From contig JBOHBN010000111.1 of NCBI GenBank assembly GCA_050698355.1, positions 1-18,245 on the forward strand: DNA of 18,245 nucleotides, given 5' to 3'. The notes below the pieces were generated by a model that searched no databases, was not told the DNA's origin, and worked only from the letters and a program-made list of their open reading frames with translations. The translations under genes were made by a program, and so were the position numbers. Position 1 is the first letter of the stretch, and each line of letters opens with the position of its first letter. Source of the DNA: JBOHBN01 sp050698355. Lineage in GTDB: Bacteria > Actinomycetota > Actinomycetes > Streptosporangiales > WHST01. Of the stretch, positions 1 to 7,714 are shown one piece after another.

Positions 1-1
1 G

Positions 2-454
2 GGCGACACCGACCTCGCGTGGACGCGGCTGACGCCGTGGCGCACGTTGCTTGCCACGGCCCTGGAAAAGAACCCGGGCAAGGTACGCGGCGGGGCGGTC
101 GCCGCGGCGCGCGGCAACGCGAGCGCCGAGCTGCTCGCCAGCTGGCTGGAGGCGACCCTCGACGTGCCGGTGGAGCGCAACGTGTCGCGCGGGCCGGGCA
201 TCACGAGCGCGTCGCTCACCGTACCTGGCGGCGCGATCACGATCGACCGGCCCGACGGGCGGCTGGCCACGCTGGAGCGTCCCGGCGACCGGCCGCGACG
301 TGTGGCCCTGCAGCGCCGGAGCACGCCCGAGCTGCTCGCCGAGGAGCTGCGCCGGCTCGACCCGGACGAGATCTACGCGGAGACGCTCACCGCGTACGCA
401 CGGCACGCCGAGCGCGCCTCGAAGCAGAGGCAGAAGAAGCGCGGCCGTCGATGA
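2..454 (+). CDS. opcA: Glucose-6-phosphate dehydrogenase assembly protein OpcA, 3' part only
   Basis: Only the C-terminal 150 residues are present; the gene begins upstream of the window. The fragment opens with DLAWTRLTPWR, a segment characteristic of OpcA, and ends in a Lys/Arg-rich tail (KQRQKKRGRR). OpcA is a soluble cytoplasmic protein of actinobacteria and cyanobacteria that promotes assembly and activity of glucose-6-phosphate dehydrogenase, the first step of the oxidative pentose phosphate pathway. Its TGA stop lies inside the ATGA that starts pgl, a 4-nt overlap implying co-transcription and coupled translation. In actinobacteria zwf normally lies directly upstream, so I infer it is just outside the left edge. 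The family call is secure; the N-terminus cannot be judged. Confidence 0.9.
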   Translation, partial: GDTDLAWTRLTPWRTLLATALEKNPGKVRGGAVAAARGNASAELLASWLEATLDVPVERNVSRGPGITSASLTVPGGAITIDRPDGRLATLERPGDRPRRVALQRRSTPELLAEELRRLDPDEIYAETLTAYARHAERASKQRQKKRGRR

Positions 455-1224
455 GCACCCCAGACGTCATCGTGCACCCCGAGGCCGACGTTCTCGCCAA
501 GGCGGCGGCCGCCAGGCTGGTCACCCGGATCGTCGACGCGCAGGCGAGCCGGGCGCACGCGTCGGTCGTGCTGACCGGCGGCGGCATCGGCACGGCGACA
601 CTCGCGGCGCTCGCCGCCTCCCCCGCCCACGACGCCGTCGACTGGCGGCGGCTCGACGTCTGGTGGGGCGACGAGAGGTTCGTACCCGCCGGCCACGAGG
701 ACCGCAACGAGACCGCGGCGCGCAGCGCACTGCTCGACCACGTGCGCGTCGACCCGGCCCGCGTGCACGCCATGCCGGCATCGGACGGCCCGCTGGGCAG
801 CGACCCGGAGGCCGCGGCGGAGCGGTACGCCGAGGAGCTAACCGCCGTCACCCGACCGGAGAACCACGCCGACGTACCCGAGTTCGACGTGCTCCTGCTG
901 GGTCTGGGACCGGACGGGCATGTCGCCTCGCTCTTCCCCGAGCTGCCGGCGCTCTACGAGGACCGCTCGGTCGTCGCGGTACGCGGCGCGCCGAAGCCGC
1001 CGCCGACGCGGATCTCGTTGACGCTGCCGTCCATCCAGGCAGCACGCGAGGTGTGGGTGCTCGCCTCCGGGCAGGAGAAGGCCGACGCGGTACGCCTCGC
1101 CCTCTCCGGCGCGGGACCCGTCCAGGTACCCGGCGCCGGCGCTCGCGGCCGCTCCCGCACGCTCTTCCTCGTCGACGACGCCGCAGCCTCGCGCCTCCCC
1201 GACGACGTACGCAAACCCCGCTGA
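451..1224 (+). CDS. pgl: 6-phosphogluconolactonase
   Basis: The 257-residue product is the usual length for the Pgl/DevB family. It hydrolyses 6-phosphogluconolactone to 6-phosphogluconate, the second step of the oxidative pentose phosphate pathway, in the cytoplasm. Visible landmarks are the N-terminal phosphate loop LTGGGIGTATL (41-51), WWGDERFVP (71-79), LGLGPDGHVASLFP (150-163) containing the His of the active-site region, and SGQEKADAV (206-214). The TGGG form of the loop, rather than SGGSTP, resembles mycobacterial homologues. The ATG at 451 overlaps the opcA stop by 4 nt, which fixes the start. The gene ends 26 nt from the converging acetyltransferase, with no strong terminator between them. 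Confidence 0.95.
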   Translation: MSTPDVIVHPEADVLAKAAAARLVTRIVDAQASRAHASVVLTGGGIGTATLAALAASPAHDAVDWRRLDVWWGDERFVPAGHEDRNETAARSALLDHVRVDPARVHAMPASDGPLGSDPEAAAERYAEELTAVTRPENHADVPEFDVLLLGLGPDGHVASLFPELPALYEDRSVVAVRGAPKPPPTRISLTLPSIQAAREVWVLASGQEKADAVRLALSGAGPVQVPGAGARGRSRTLFLVDDAAASRLPDDVRKPR

Positions 1225-1250
1225 CCCACCCGCGCTCCCCCGCAACCGCT

Positions 1251-1862
1251 TCAGCGGCGCCCGCGGCTGCGCAGCGGCAGCACCGGGGCCGGGTCGCTGC
1301 CGAGCCGCGCGTACAGCACGAGGTTGCGCCGCGACCCGTCGAGCGTCACCTTCTCCCGCAGCAGGCCCTCGCGGGTGAAGCCGGCGCGGCTGGCGACCCT
1401 GCTGGAGGCCGTGTGCCCCGGTTCCAGGTACGCCTCGAGCCGCGCCATGTCGAGGTCGGAGAACGCGTACCGGCACAACGTCAGCACCGCCGTGGTGGTG
1501 TACCCGCGCTGCCGGTACGGCGCGTACGTCGTCCACGACACGACGCCGACGCCGTCGCCCGCGTCCTTGATCTGGCACATCCCGACCGGCACCGGGTCGG
1601 ACGTGCGCACGACGAGGAAGCTCACCACCTTGCGGGCGTCGGCGTAGCCCTGCCGCCAGCGCAGGATCGCCCCCTGCATCCGGGAGAGCTGCGGCACGTC
1701 GCCACCGAGGCCGAACAGGCGGGCAACCTCGGTGTCGTACAGCGGCAGGACCGTCGACGCGTCACCGAGCCGCCAGGGCCGGAGGGTCACGTCACCGGCG
1801 ACGAGCGTGGGCTGTTCCGGGGTCGCGTCGGAGACCCGCTGGAACCGCACCGGCTCGCTCAC
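1251..1862 (-). CDS. GNAT-family N-acetyltransferase (RimJ/RimL-like)
   Basis: This 203-residue protein has the GNAT fold signature. VTLRPWRLGDASTVLPLY (25-42) is the usual first strand and helix. SWTTYAPYRQRGYTTTAV (109-126) is motif A, with the acetyl-CoA pyrophosphate-binding loop around QRGYTT. GHTASSRVASRAGFTREG (149-166) is the common C-terminal segment of RimJ/RimL-type enzymes. The substrate cannot be predicted; ribosomal-protein N-terminus, small amine or antibiotic are all possible. The GTG start at 1862 lies 17 nt downstream of the rbpA stop, so the two are probably co-transcribed. No clear ribosome binding site is seen at this start, so translation may depend on rbpA. It is not part of the conserved core order I know for this region and may be lineage-specific. 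Confidence 0.85.
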   Translation of the reverse strand: MSEPVRFQRVSDATPEQPTLVAGDVTLRPWRLGDASTVLPLYDTEVARLFGLGGDVPQLSRMQGAILRWRQGYADARKVVSFLVVRTSDPVPVGMCQIKDAGDGVGVVSWTTYAPYRQRGYTTTAVLTLCRYAFSDLDMARLEAYLEPGHTASSRVASRAGFTREGLLREKVTLDGSRRNLVLYARLGSDPAPVLPLRSRGRR

Positions 1863-1879
1863 CCGCTGGGCCCGGTCTT

Positions 1880-2224
1880 CTAGAAACGCATCCCGCGGGA
1901 TCGCAGCTTCTCGACCGCCTCCTGAAGGATCGCCGCCGCGTCCTCCGGACTGCGCCGCTCCTTCACGTACGCGAGGTGGCTCTTGTACGGCTCGCTGCGC
2001 AGCGGCGCCGGCGGGTTCTTCTCGTCCTTACCGGCGGGCAGTCCGCAGCGGGGGCACTCCCACGTTTCGGGCAGCTCGACGTCGCTGGCGAACGACGGGA
2101 GGCTCTCGTGACCGTTCGCGCACCAGTACGGAACCCTTATGCGGGGAGCCTCGTCGCCACGCTCGTCCTCACCCATCGGGCCGGCGCCGATGCGACTACC
2201 ACGAATCGCGTTACCACCTGGCAC
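1880..2224 (-). CDS. rbpA: RbpA-family RNA polymerase-binding protein
   Basis: The predicted protein is 114 residues. RbpA-family proteins are small actinobacterial factors that bind RNA polymerase and the principal sigma factor and stimulate initiation. The family is recognised from GNAIRGSRIGAGPMGE (4-19), the zinc-ribbon ligands Cys35, His39, Cys57 and Cys60 (spacing C-x3-H ... C-x2-C), and the C-terminal segment EPYKSHLAYVKERRSPEDA (78-96). I chose the GTG at 2224 because AAGGGTGA lies 5-8 nt upstream and the product then begins MPGGNAIRGSR like its relatives; an in-frame ATG at 2239 would add five residues. Position next to secG is typical. Some actinobacteria carry two paralogues (RbpA and RbpB), and this one could be the second type, so the symbol is provisional. 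Confidence 0.8.
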   Translation of the reverse strand: MPGGNAIRGSRIGAGPMGEDERGDEAPRIRVPYWCANGHESLPSFASDVELPETWECPRCGLPAGKDEKNPPAPLRSEPYKSHLAYVKERRSPEDAAAILQEAVEKLRSRGMRF

Positions 2225-2280
2225 GGTTTCACCCTTCATGTGCGGCGCTCGAGGCGCGGATGTGGAGTGGAGCAGGGACG

Positions 2281-2286
2281 AGGATA
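2281..2286 (-). promoter_or_regulatory. Possible -10 element upstream of rbpA
   Basis: On the minus strand the hexamer reads TATCCT within TATCCTCG, about 57 nt before the rbpA GTG. The same octamer occurs upstream of secG at 2650-2657. No matching -35 hexamer is visible at 17-18 bp, so this is weak support for an rbpA promoter. The rest of the 122-nt secG-rbpA gap holds only this element and a short hairpin. Confidence 0.25.
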
Positions 2287-2299
2287 ACGTCTGGATCAC

Positions 2300-2317
2300 G
2301 CCGCCGAGGGTGGCGGC
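2300..2317 (-). terminator. Short GC-rich hairpin after secG
   Basis: GCCGCC and GGCGGC form a perfect 6-bp stem around a 6-nt loop, about 30 nt past the secG stop. There is no T-run, which is common for actinobacterial terminators. The stem is short, so it may attenuate rather than terminate read-through from secG into rbpA. Confidence 0.3.
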
Positions 2318-2346
2318 ACGCGTTGACGTTCGACCAGGTCCTGCGA

Positions 2347-2580
2347 TCAGGTCTTGGTGAGGATCGCCAGTGCGATCACGCTGCCGAACCACACGACCCC
2401 GACCACGATCGTGAACCGGTCGAGGTTGCGCTCGACGACCGTCGAGCTGCCCGCGGACGAGGTGAACCCGCCGCCGAACAGGTCGGACAGCCCGCCGCCC
2501 TTGCCCTTGTGCAGCAGGACGAGCACGATCATCAACAGGCTCGCGAGCACGAGCAAGATCGACAGGATCAGCTCGATCAC
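2347..2580 (-). CDS. secG: Preprotein translocase subunit SecG
   Basis: This small membrane protein (77 residues with the chosen start) is the third subunit of the SecYEG channel. It has a first transmembrane helix at about residues 2-23, the hallmark loop HKGKGGGLSDLFGGG beginning at residue 24, the conserved ERNLDR segment, and a second helix at about 53-73. I chose GTG 2580 because GGAG lies 9 nt upstream and the distance to HKGKGGG then matches other actinobacterial SecG proteins. An in-frame TTG at 2595 would add five residues. The gene follows a strong hairpin after tpiA, so it probably has its own promoter. Confidence 0.9.
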   Translation of the reverse strand: MIELILSILLVLASLLMIVLVLLHKGKGGGLSDLFGGGFTSSAGSSTVVERNLDRFTIVVGVVWFGSVIALAILTKT

Positions 2581-2651
2581 CGGTGTGAACTCCAATCGCC
2601 TGCGCTGCCGGGGGCTGGCGCCGGGGTCGATCGCCGCCCGGCGACGTTTCG

Positions 2652-2657
2652 AGGATA
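2652..2657 (-). promoter_or_regulatory. Possible -10 element for secG
   Basis: The minus strand reads TATCCT, about 71 nt upstream of the secG GTG and downstream of the tpiA terminator-like hairpin. The flanking octamer TATCCTCG is shared with the region before rbpA. A recognisable -35 is lacking, so the call rests on the hexamer, its placement and the repeated context. Confidence 0.3.
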
Positions 2658-2681
2658 CCGGCGACGACCCCCCGAGCGCGA

Positions 2682-2706
2682 ACCGGCTCCGTGCAACGGA
2701 CCCGGT
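2682..2706 (-). terminator. Hairpin terminator at the end of the gap-pgk-tpiA operon
   Basis: On the minus strand, ACCGG-G-TCCGT, loop TGC, ACGGA-G-CCGGT forms an 11-position stem with a single central G-G mismatch. It starts at the last codon region of tpiA (the first base of the stem is within the TGA stop). There is no T-tract. Its position suggests it ends the glycolytic transcript and separates it from secG. Confidence 0.55.
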
Positions 2707-3497
2707 CAGACCGGGATCTCGGGGTAGCGGGCGAGACGCGCGAACGTCTCCGGATCGAGGCTGGCGCCGCCCACAAGGCCGCCGTCGATGTCCTGCTGCC
2801 GCATGATCGCGGTGACGTTGTCGACCTTGACCGAGCCGCCGTACAGCACCCGCACCCTTTCGCCGACGTCACCTGAGTACAGCTCGGCCAGGCGGGTACG
2901 GATCGCCGCGCACACCTCCTGGGCGTCCTCCGGCGAGCAGGTGTTGCCCGTGCCGATCGCCCAGACCGGCTCGTACGCGAGCACCGCGCCGCTCAGCGCC
3001 TCCGCGGACACCCCGGAGAGCGCGCCGTCGACCTGCTTCAGCGTGTACGGCACCGCCTCGCCCGCCGCGCGGGTCTCCTCGCTCTCGCCGACGCAAATGA
3101 TCGGTGCGAGCTCGTGCTTGATCGCCGCCCGTACCTTCGCGTTCACCGTCGCGTCGTCCTCGCCGTGGTGCTGGCGGCGCTCGGAGTGGCCGACGACGAC
3201 GTACGAGCACCCGAGCTTCGCCAGCATCGCGGCGGAGACGTCGCCGGTGTACGCGCCGGAGTCGTGCATCGACAGGTCCTGCGCCCCGTACCGCAGTAGC
3301 AGCCGATCGCCGGCAACCAGCGTCTGCACGCTGCGCAGGTCGGTGAACGGCGGGAGCACCACCACCTCGACCGCGTCGTAGTGCTGCTCGGAGAGCGACC
3401 ACGCCAGCTTCTGCACGTGCGCGATGGCCTCGAAGTGGTTGAGGTTCATCTTCCAGTTGGCAGCCATCAAAGGCTTGCGGCCGGCGCGCTTCGCCAT
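2706..3497 (-). CDS. tpiA: Triosephosphate isomerase
   Basis: The product of 263 residues is a typical TIM-barrel enzyme interconverting dihydroxyacetone phosphate and glyceraldehyde 3-phosphate. All catalytic landmarks are present: Asn14 and Lys16 in AANWKMN, His104 in VVGHSERR, the catalytic Glu176 in AYEPVWAIGTG, and the phosphate-binding LYGGSV (218-223). The ATG at 3497 overlaps the pgk stop by one base (TGATG), the usual sign of translational coupling; a GTG one codon earlier is also possible. It is the last gene of the gap-pgk-tpiA operon and is followed directly by a hairpin. Confidence 0.97.
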   Translation of the reverse strand: MAKRAGRKPLMAANWKMNLNHFEAIAHVQKLAWSLSEQHYDAVEVVVLPPFTDLRSVQTLVAGDRLLLRYGAQDLSMHDSGAYTGDVSAAMLAKLGCSYVVVGHSERRQHHGEDDATVNAKVRAAIKHELAPIICVGESEETRAAGEAVPYTLKQVDGALSGVSAEALSGAVLAYEPVWAIGTGNTCSPEDAQEVCAAIRTRLAELYSGDVGERVRVLYGGSVKVDNVTAIMRQQDIDGGLVGGASLDPETFARLARYPEIPV

Positions 3498-4690
3498 CAC
3501 TGCTCCAGCGCGGAGAGGCCGGGAAGGGTCTTGCCCTCCAAGTACTCCAGGCTCGCGCCGCCGCCGGTCGAGATGTGCCCGAACTGGTCGTCGGCGAAGC
3601 CGAGCGCCCGCACCGCGGCCGCCGAGTCACCGCCGCCGACCACGCTGAGCCCGTCGATCTCCGAAACCGCCTGTGCGAGGGCCCGGGTGCCGGCTGCGAA
3701 CGGCTCGATCTCGAAGACGCCCATCGGCCCGTTCCAGAACACCGTACGCGCGTCAGCGAGCTTCTCCGCGAACTTCCCGCGCGTCCGGGGACCGATGTCC
3801 ACGCCCTCCCGGTCGGCGGGGATCTGGTCGACCAGTACGACCCGGGAGTCCGCGCCCTCGGCTAGCTCGTCGACGGTCACGATGTCGTCGGCGAGCACGA
3901 CCTCGACGCCCTTCTCCCTTGCCGCGTCGAGATATCCGCGGACGGCGTCGACCTGGTCGGCCTCGAGCAGGCTGTGGCCCACCTCGTGGCCGAGCGCCTT
4001 GAGGAAGGTGTACTGCATGCCGCCGCCGATCACGAGCCGGTCGGCCGTCCCGAGCACGCCGTCGATCACGCCGAGCTTGTCGGAGACCTTCGCCCCGCCG
4101 AGCACGACCACGTACGGGCGAGCCGGGTCGGTCGTCAGCCGCCGCAGCACGTCGACCTCTGCGAGGACCAGCCCGCCGGCGGCATGCGGCAACCGCTGCG
4201 GCACGTCGTACACGCTTGCATGCTTGCGATGCACCGCACCGAAACCGTCGCCGACGTACAGCTCGGCCAGTCCGGCGAGGCGGTCGGCCAGCGCGGCGCG
4301 TTCGGCGTCGTCCTTGCTCGTCTCCCCCGGCTCGAAGCGCAGGTTCTCCAGCAGCGCCACCTCGCCGTCCGCCAGCCCGGCGACGGCAGCGGACGCCGAG
4401 TCGCCGACGACGTCGGTCGCGAACGCCACGCGCCTGCCGAGCAGTTCCTCCAGGCGCCGCGCGACCGGGCGGAGCGACAGCTCGGGGCGCACCTGGCCCT
4501 TCGGCCGGCCCAGGTGCGCGCACACGACCACACGGGCGCCCCTGGCAGCGAGCGCCTCGATGGTCGGCACGCTCGCGCGGATCCGACCGTCGTCGGAAAT
4601 CCGTTCACCGTCGAGCGGGACGTTCAGGTCGGAGCGGACCAGCACCCGCTGCCCGGCGACCTCCAGGTCGTCGATCGTCGTTATCGCCAT
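3497..4690 (-). CDS. pgk: Phosphoglycerate kinase
   Basis: This 397-residue cytoplasmic enzyme transfers phosphate between 1,3-bisphosphoglycerate and ADP in glycolysis. The N-domain substrate motifs VLVRSDLNVPL (16-26) and HLGRPKG (59-65) are intact, as are YVGDGFGAVHRKHASVYDVP mid-protein, the nucleotide-side segment VLGGAKVSDK, and the C-terminal ISTGGGASLEYLEGK (about 373-387). The length is standard. The ATG start lies 3 nt after the gap stop, and the stop overlaps the tpiA start, so the three genes form one operon. No clear Shine-Dalgarno sequence precedes it, consistent with coupling to gap. Confidence 0.97.
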   Translation of the reverse strand: MAITTIDDLEVAGQRVLVRSDLNVPLDGERISDDGRIRASVPTIEALAARGARVVVCAHLGRPKGQVRPELSLRPVARRLEELLGRRVAFATDVVGDSASAAVAGLADGEVALLENLRFEPGETSKDDAERAALADRLAGLAELYVGDGFGAVHRKHASVYDVPQRLPHAAGGLVLAEVDVLRRLTTDPARPYVVVLGGAKVSDKLGVIDGVLGTADRLVIGGGMQYTFLKALGHEVGHSLLEADQVDAVRGYLDAAREKGVEVVLADDIVTVDELAEGADSRVVLVDQIPADREGVDIGPRTRGKFAEKLADARTVFWNGPMGVFEIEPFAAGTRALAQAVSEIDGLSVVGGGDSAAAVRALGFADDQFGHISTGGGASLEYLEGKTLPGLSALEQ

Positions 4691-4693
4691 GAC

Positions 4694-5701
<1,008 letters not shown>

Positions 5702-5723
5702 CGCTGTTACCTCTCGTCACTTG

Positions 5724-5763
5724 TCGGCCATGCGGCCGGAGAAACCTAGACCTCGGCCATGCG
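5724..5763. repeat. Pair of 11-bp direct repeats in the gap leader
   Basis: TCGGCCATGCG occurs at 5724-5734 and again at 5753-5763, 29 bp start to start. Both copies are between the predicted gap promoter and the gap start codon. Each contains the palindromic core GGCC next to CATG. The spacing is close to three helical turns, which would suit a regulator binding as a dimer, but no regulator is known for it. This is a direct observation; the operator role is inference. Confidence 0.4.
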
Positions 5764-5779
5764 AATCGCTAGGCCGTCG

Positions 5780-5808
5780 AGCCTATCAACGCGACCTGCG
5801 GGGGTCAG
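5780..5808 (-). promoter_or_regulatory. Candidate promoter of the gap-pgk-tpiA operon
   Basis: On the minus strand, CTGACC (5803-5808, -35) and TAGGCT (5780-5785, -10) are separated by exactly 17 bp. This fits the TTGACN / TANNNT pattern of actinobacterial housekeeping promoters with one mismatch in the -35. The -35 overlaps the stop codon of the upstream DUF2207 gene. A start near 5773 would give a leader of about 70 nt. Confidence 0.45.
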
Positions 5809-7589
5809 ACGGTGCTTGCCTCGCCCGCGAAGCTGCGAAACGTGCGCGACGTCGACACCGCGCCGGTGACGGCGACGAGGAAGTTGCGCACCGAGTCGTC
5901 CAGGTCCTCGCGGCGCCACCCATCGCCTCCGGCGAACCAGGTGAACCCCTCCTCGCCGGCGTCCACCGACTCCGAGAGAGCGCGCGCCCACCGTTCCTCG
6001 GCGCCGAACAGCGCCGCGTAGGGGATCAGCCGGGCGCACAGGATTTCCTGGTGCTCGTCGGGGATGTCCTGCGGGTCGGCGCCTTGCAGGTACTGGCGCA
6101 GGCTGCCGACCTCGCCGAGCACCTGGCTGCCGCGAGCCGTACGTGACGGCATGTACTCCGCAGCGACCGCGATGGCCACGCCGGCGAGTACGACCGCGAT
6201 CCCGACGAGCGCCTGGAAGGTGAAGAGCGCGAGCAGGATGGTCGCGACGACGCCGAGCACCGCGACCCCCACACCGGTCCACGTCCACCGCGAGCGCACC
6301 TGGTCCGGCCGGGAGGCGAACCACCCCTGGGCGACGACATCGCGGTACATCAGCCCGCGGAACCGCGCCATGTCGTCGGCGAGGACCCCTGAGAGTTCCG
6401 AGACGAGGACGGCGTCACCGTGCTCGAACAGCTCGTCGAACACCGCCCGCTCGTACGCGAGCAGCTCCTCGCCCGGCTCGTTGCGCTTGTGCAGCCGCCA
6501 GTCGGGGCGGACGCCGGGCAGTTCCTCGATGAAGACGTAGTTGCGGATGGCGAGGTCCAACACCGTCGCCACGACGTCCACGACGTCGGCCTGCTCGTCG
6601 GCCACGGTGCCCACCTGGCCGGGCCGCAGACCGCCCGGCGGCGCGAAGACGATGTCATCGCCGTCCTCGACGAACGGTCGCCGGCCACCGGCTCTGCGCC
6701 CGGCGCTGACCGCCCGCGCATCGCGGCCACGCAGGCGCCACACCAGCCAGAGGCCCAACGCGACGAGCACGATGAGCGCGACGAACGCGATCACCGTGAA
6801 CGGCGTGACGGAGAACGCCGTGGCGAGCGTGTGGCGTTTGATCAGGATCGGTTTCGCGGCCACCGTGTGCGCGGGTAACCCGACGGTGATGTTCACCGCG
6901 CCGCCCGCCGGCAGGTCGTTTTGCAGGAACTTCGCGCCGACGAAACCCTCCAGCCCCGTCTGGGCGAGCGTGCAGGGCTTCGCCGCGCCGGTGGCGCCGG
7001 CCACGCACGAGGCGTACGTGGCGGGCTTGGGCGCGACCACGTCGACCTCGGCCTTCTTGACCGGCACCTGCCAGTCGCTGACCGCCGTCCACGTGATCGC
7101 CTGACCGTGCGCGGAGTCCGCCACCAGCCCGTCGACCACGTACTTCAGCGTGTACGACCTCCGCCCGCTCACCCGGGTGCCGGTCGCCACGTCGATGCTG
7201 GTGGAACCCTCGCCCGCGCGCACCTTCGTCGGTACCGAGGAGCCTCCGGACCGGGCGCTGACGTCGTGCACGCGAAAGAGCCGGTCGTGCCGATCGTCCC
7301 AGCGCACCCTGGTCGGGAAGGTACGGGTGAACCCGGTGCCGCCCGAGCCGTAGTCGTAGGTGATCTGCTCGACCACCTTCGCCGACCCGTCCGCCATGAC
7401 CTTCATCGCGACCTTGTCGCGTATGACAGATCCGCTCGACGCCATCGCGGACGCCCCCGGCAGCGCCAGCACCGCTGCGGCGGCACAGAAAAGAGCGAGA
7501 GCCACCGCCGTAAGGCGGGTAAGGACATAACGGATTCTGCTGACGGGCTGAGACACGACCGGCAGCGTAGCGTCATCGAGCGCGCCCAT
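5805..7589 (-). CDS. DUF2207 (YciQ-like) membrane protein
   Basis: The predicted protein is 594 residues. An N-terminal hydrophobic signal or anchor (about 20-48) precedes an extracytoplasmic beta-rich region (about 52-255) with the DUF2207 look (KVMADGSAKVVEQITYDYG). A transmembrane helix follows at about 262-285. The cytoplasmic linker has the family segment FAPPGGLRPGQVGTVAD (315-331), then ADVVDVVATVLDLAIRN (334-350). Two more helices (about 437-456 and 459-477) and a tail with PYAALFGAEERWARAL complete it. The very long Gly-rich tail seen in many relatives is absent. Function is unknown. ATG 7589 has GAGG just upstream; GTG 7556 would give a more normal signal peptide and is equally possible. 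It is divergent from the metallopeptidase and ends at the gap promoter. Confidence 0.8.
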   Translation of the reverse strand: MGALDDATLPVVSQPVSRIRYVLTRLTAVALALFCAAAAVLALPGASAMASSGSVIRDKVAMKVMADGSAKVVEQITYDYGSGGTGFTRTFPTRVRWDDRHDRLFRVHDVSARSGGSSVPTKVRAGEGSTSIDVATGTRVSGRRSYTLKYVVDGLVADSAHGQAITWTAVSDWQVPVKKAEVDVVAPKPATYASCVAGATGAAKPCTLAQTGLEGFVGAKFLQNDLPAGGAVNITVGLPAHTVAAKPILIKRHTLATAFSVTPFTVIAFVALIVLVALGLWLVWRLRGRDARAVSAGRRAGGRRPFVEDGDDIVFAPPGGLRPGQVGTVADEQADVVDVVATVLDLAIRNYVFIEELPGVRPDWRLHKRNEPGEELLAYERAVFDELFEHGDAVLVSELSGVLADDMARFRGLMYRDVVAQGWFASRPDQVRSRWTWTGVGVAVLGVVATILLALFTFQALVGIAVVLAGVAIAVAAEYMPSRTARGSQVLGEVGSLRQYLQGADPQDIPDEHQEILCARLIPYAALFGAEERWARALSESVDAGEEGFTWFAGGDGWRREDLDDSVRNFLVAVTGAVSTSRTFRSFAGEASTV

Positions 7590-7714
7590 GTGCCTCTGCC
7601 CCATTCCAATGACCACGTCCAAATGAGGGGCCGTACGCGATTGGACCGGCACACCATGGCGCTGCCGCAACCCACTACCCTGCACGAGGTCTTACGCATC
7701 CGGGGAGGTCACAC
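7590..7714. promoter_or_regulatory. Divergent intergenic region between DUF2207 gene and metallopeptidase
   Basis: This 125-nt stretch must carry the promoters of both divergent genes. For the + gene, TACCCT at 7676-7681 is a possible -10, placing a start about 27 nt before the ATG, but no good -35 is visible. GGGGAGG at 7702-7708 is a strong ribosome binding site 6 nt before ATG 7715. A 6-bp inverted pair, TCCAAT (7605-7610) and ATTGGA (7640-7645), could be an operator, but it is short enough to be chance. Confidence 0.35.

Noticed and set aside
51..1883. 610-codon open frame on the + strand spanning opcA, pgl and the acetyltransferase
   Set aside because: It is a shadow frame with an Arg-rich product crossing two real + genes and one - gene.
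2225..2346. Small RNA, riboswitch or tRNA in the secG-rbpA gap and other spacers
   Set aside because: Only simple hairpins and hexamers are visible; no cloverleaf or recognisable riboswitch core was found in any spacer of the window.
2225..2872. Extension of the rbpA frame upstream through secG
   Set aside because: The frame stays open because of high GC, but it crosses the real secG gene. Family similarity begins only at GNAIRGSR, right after a good ribosome binding site.
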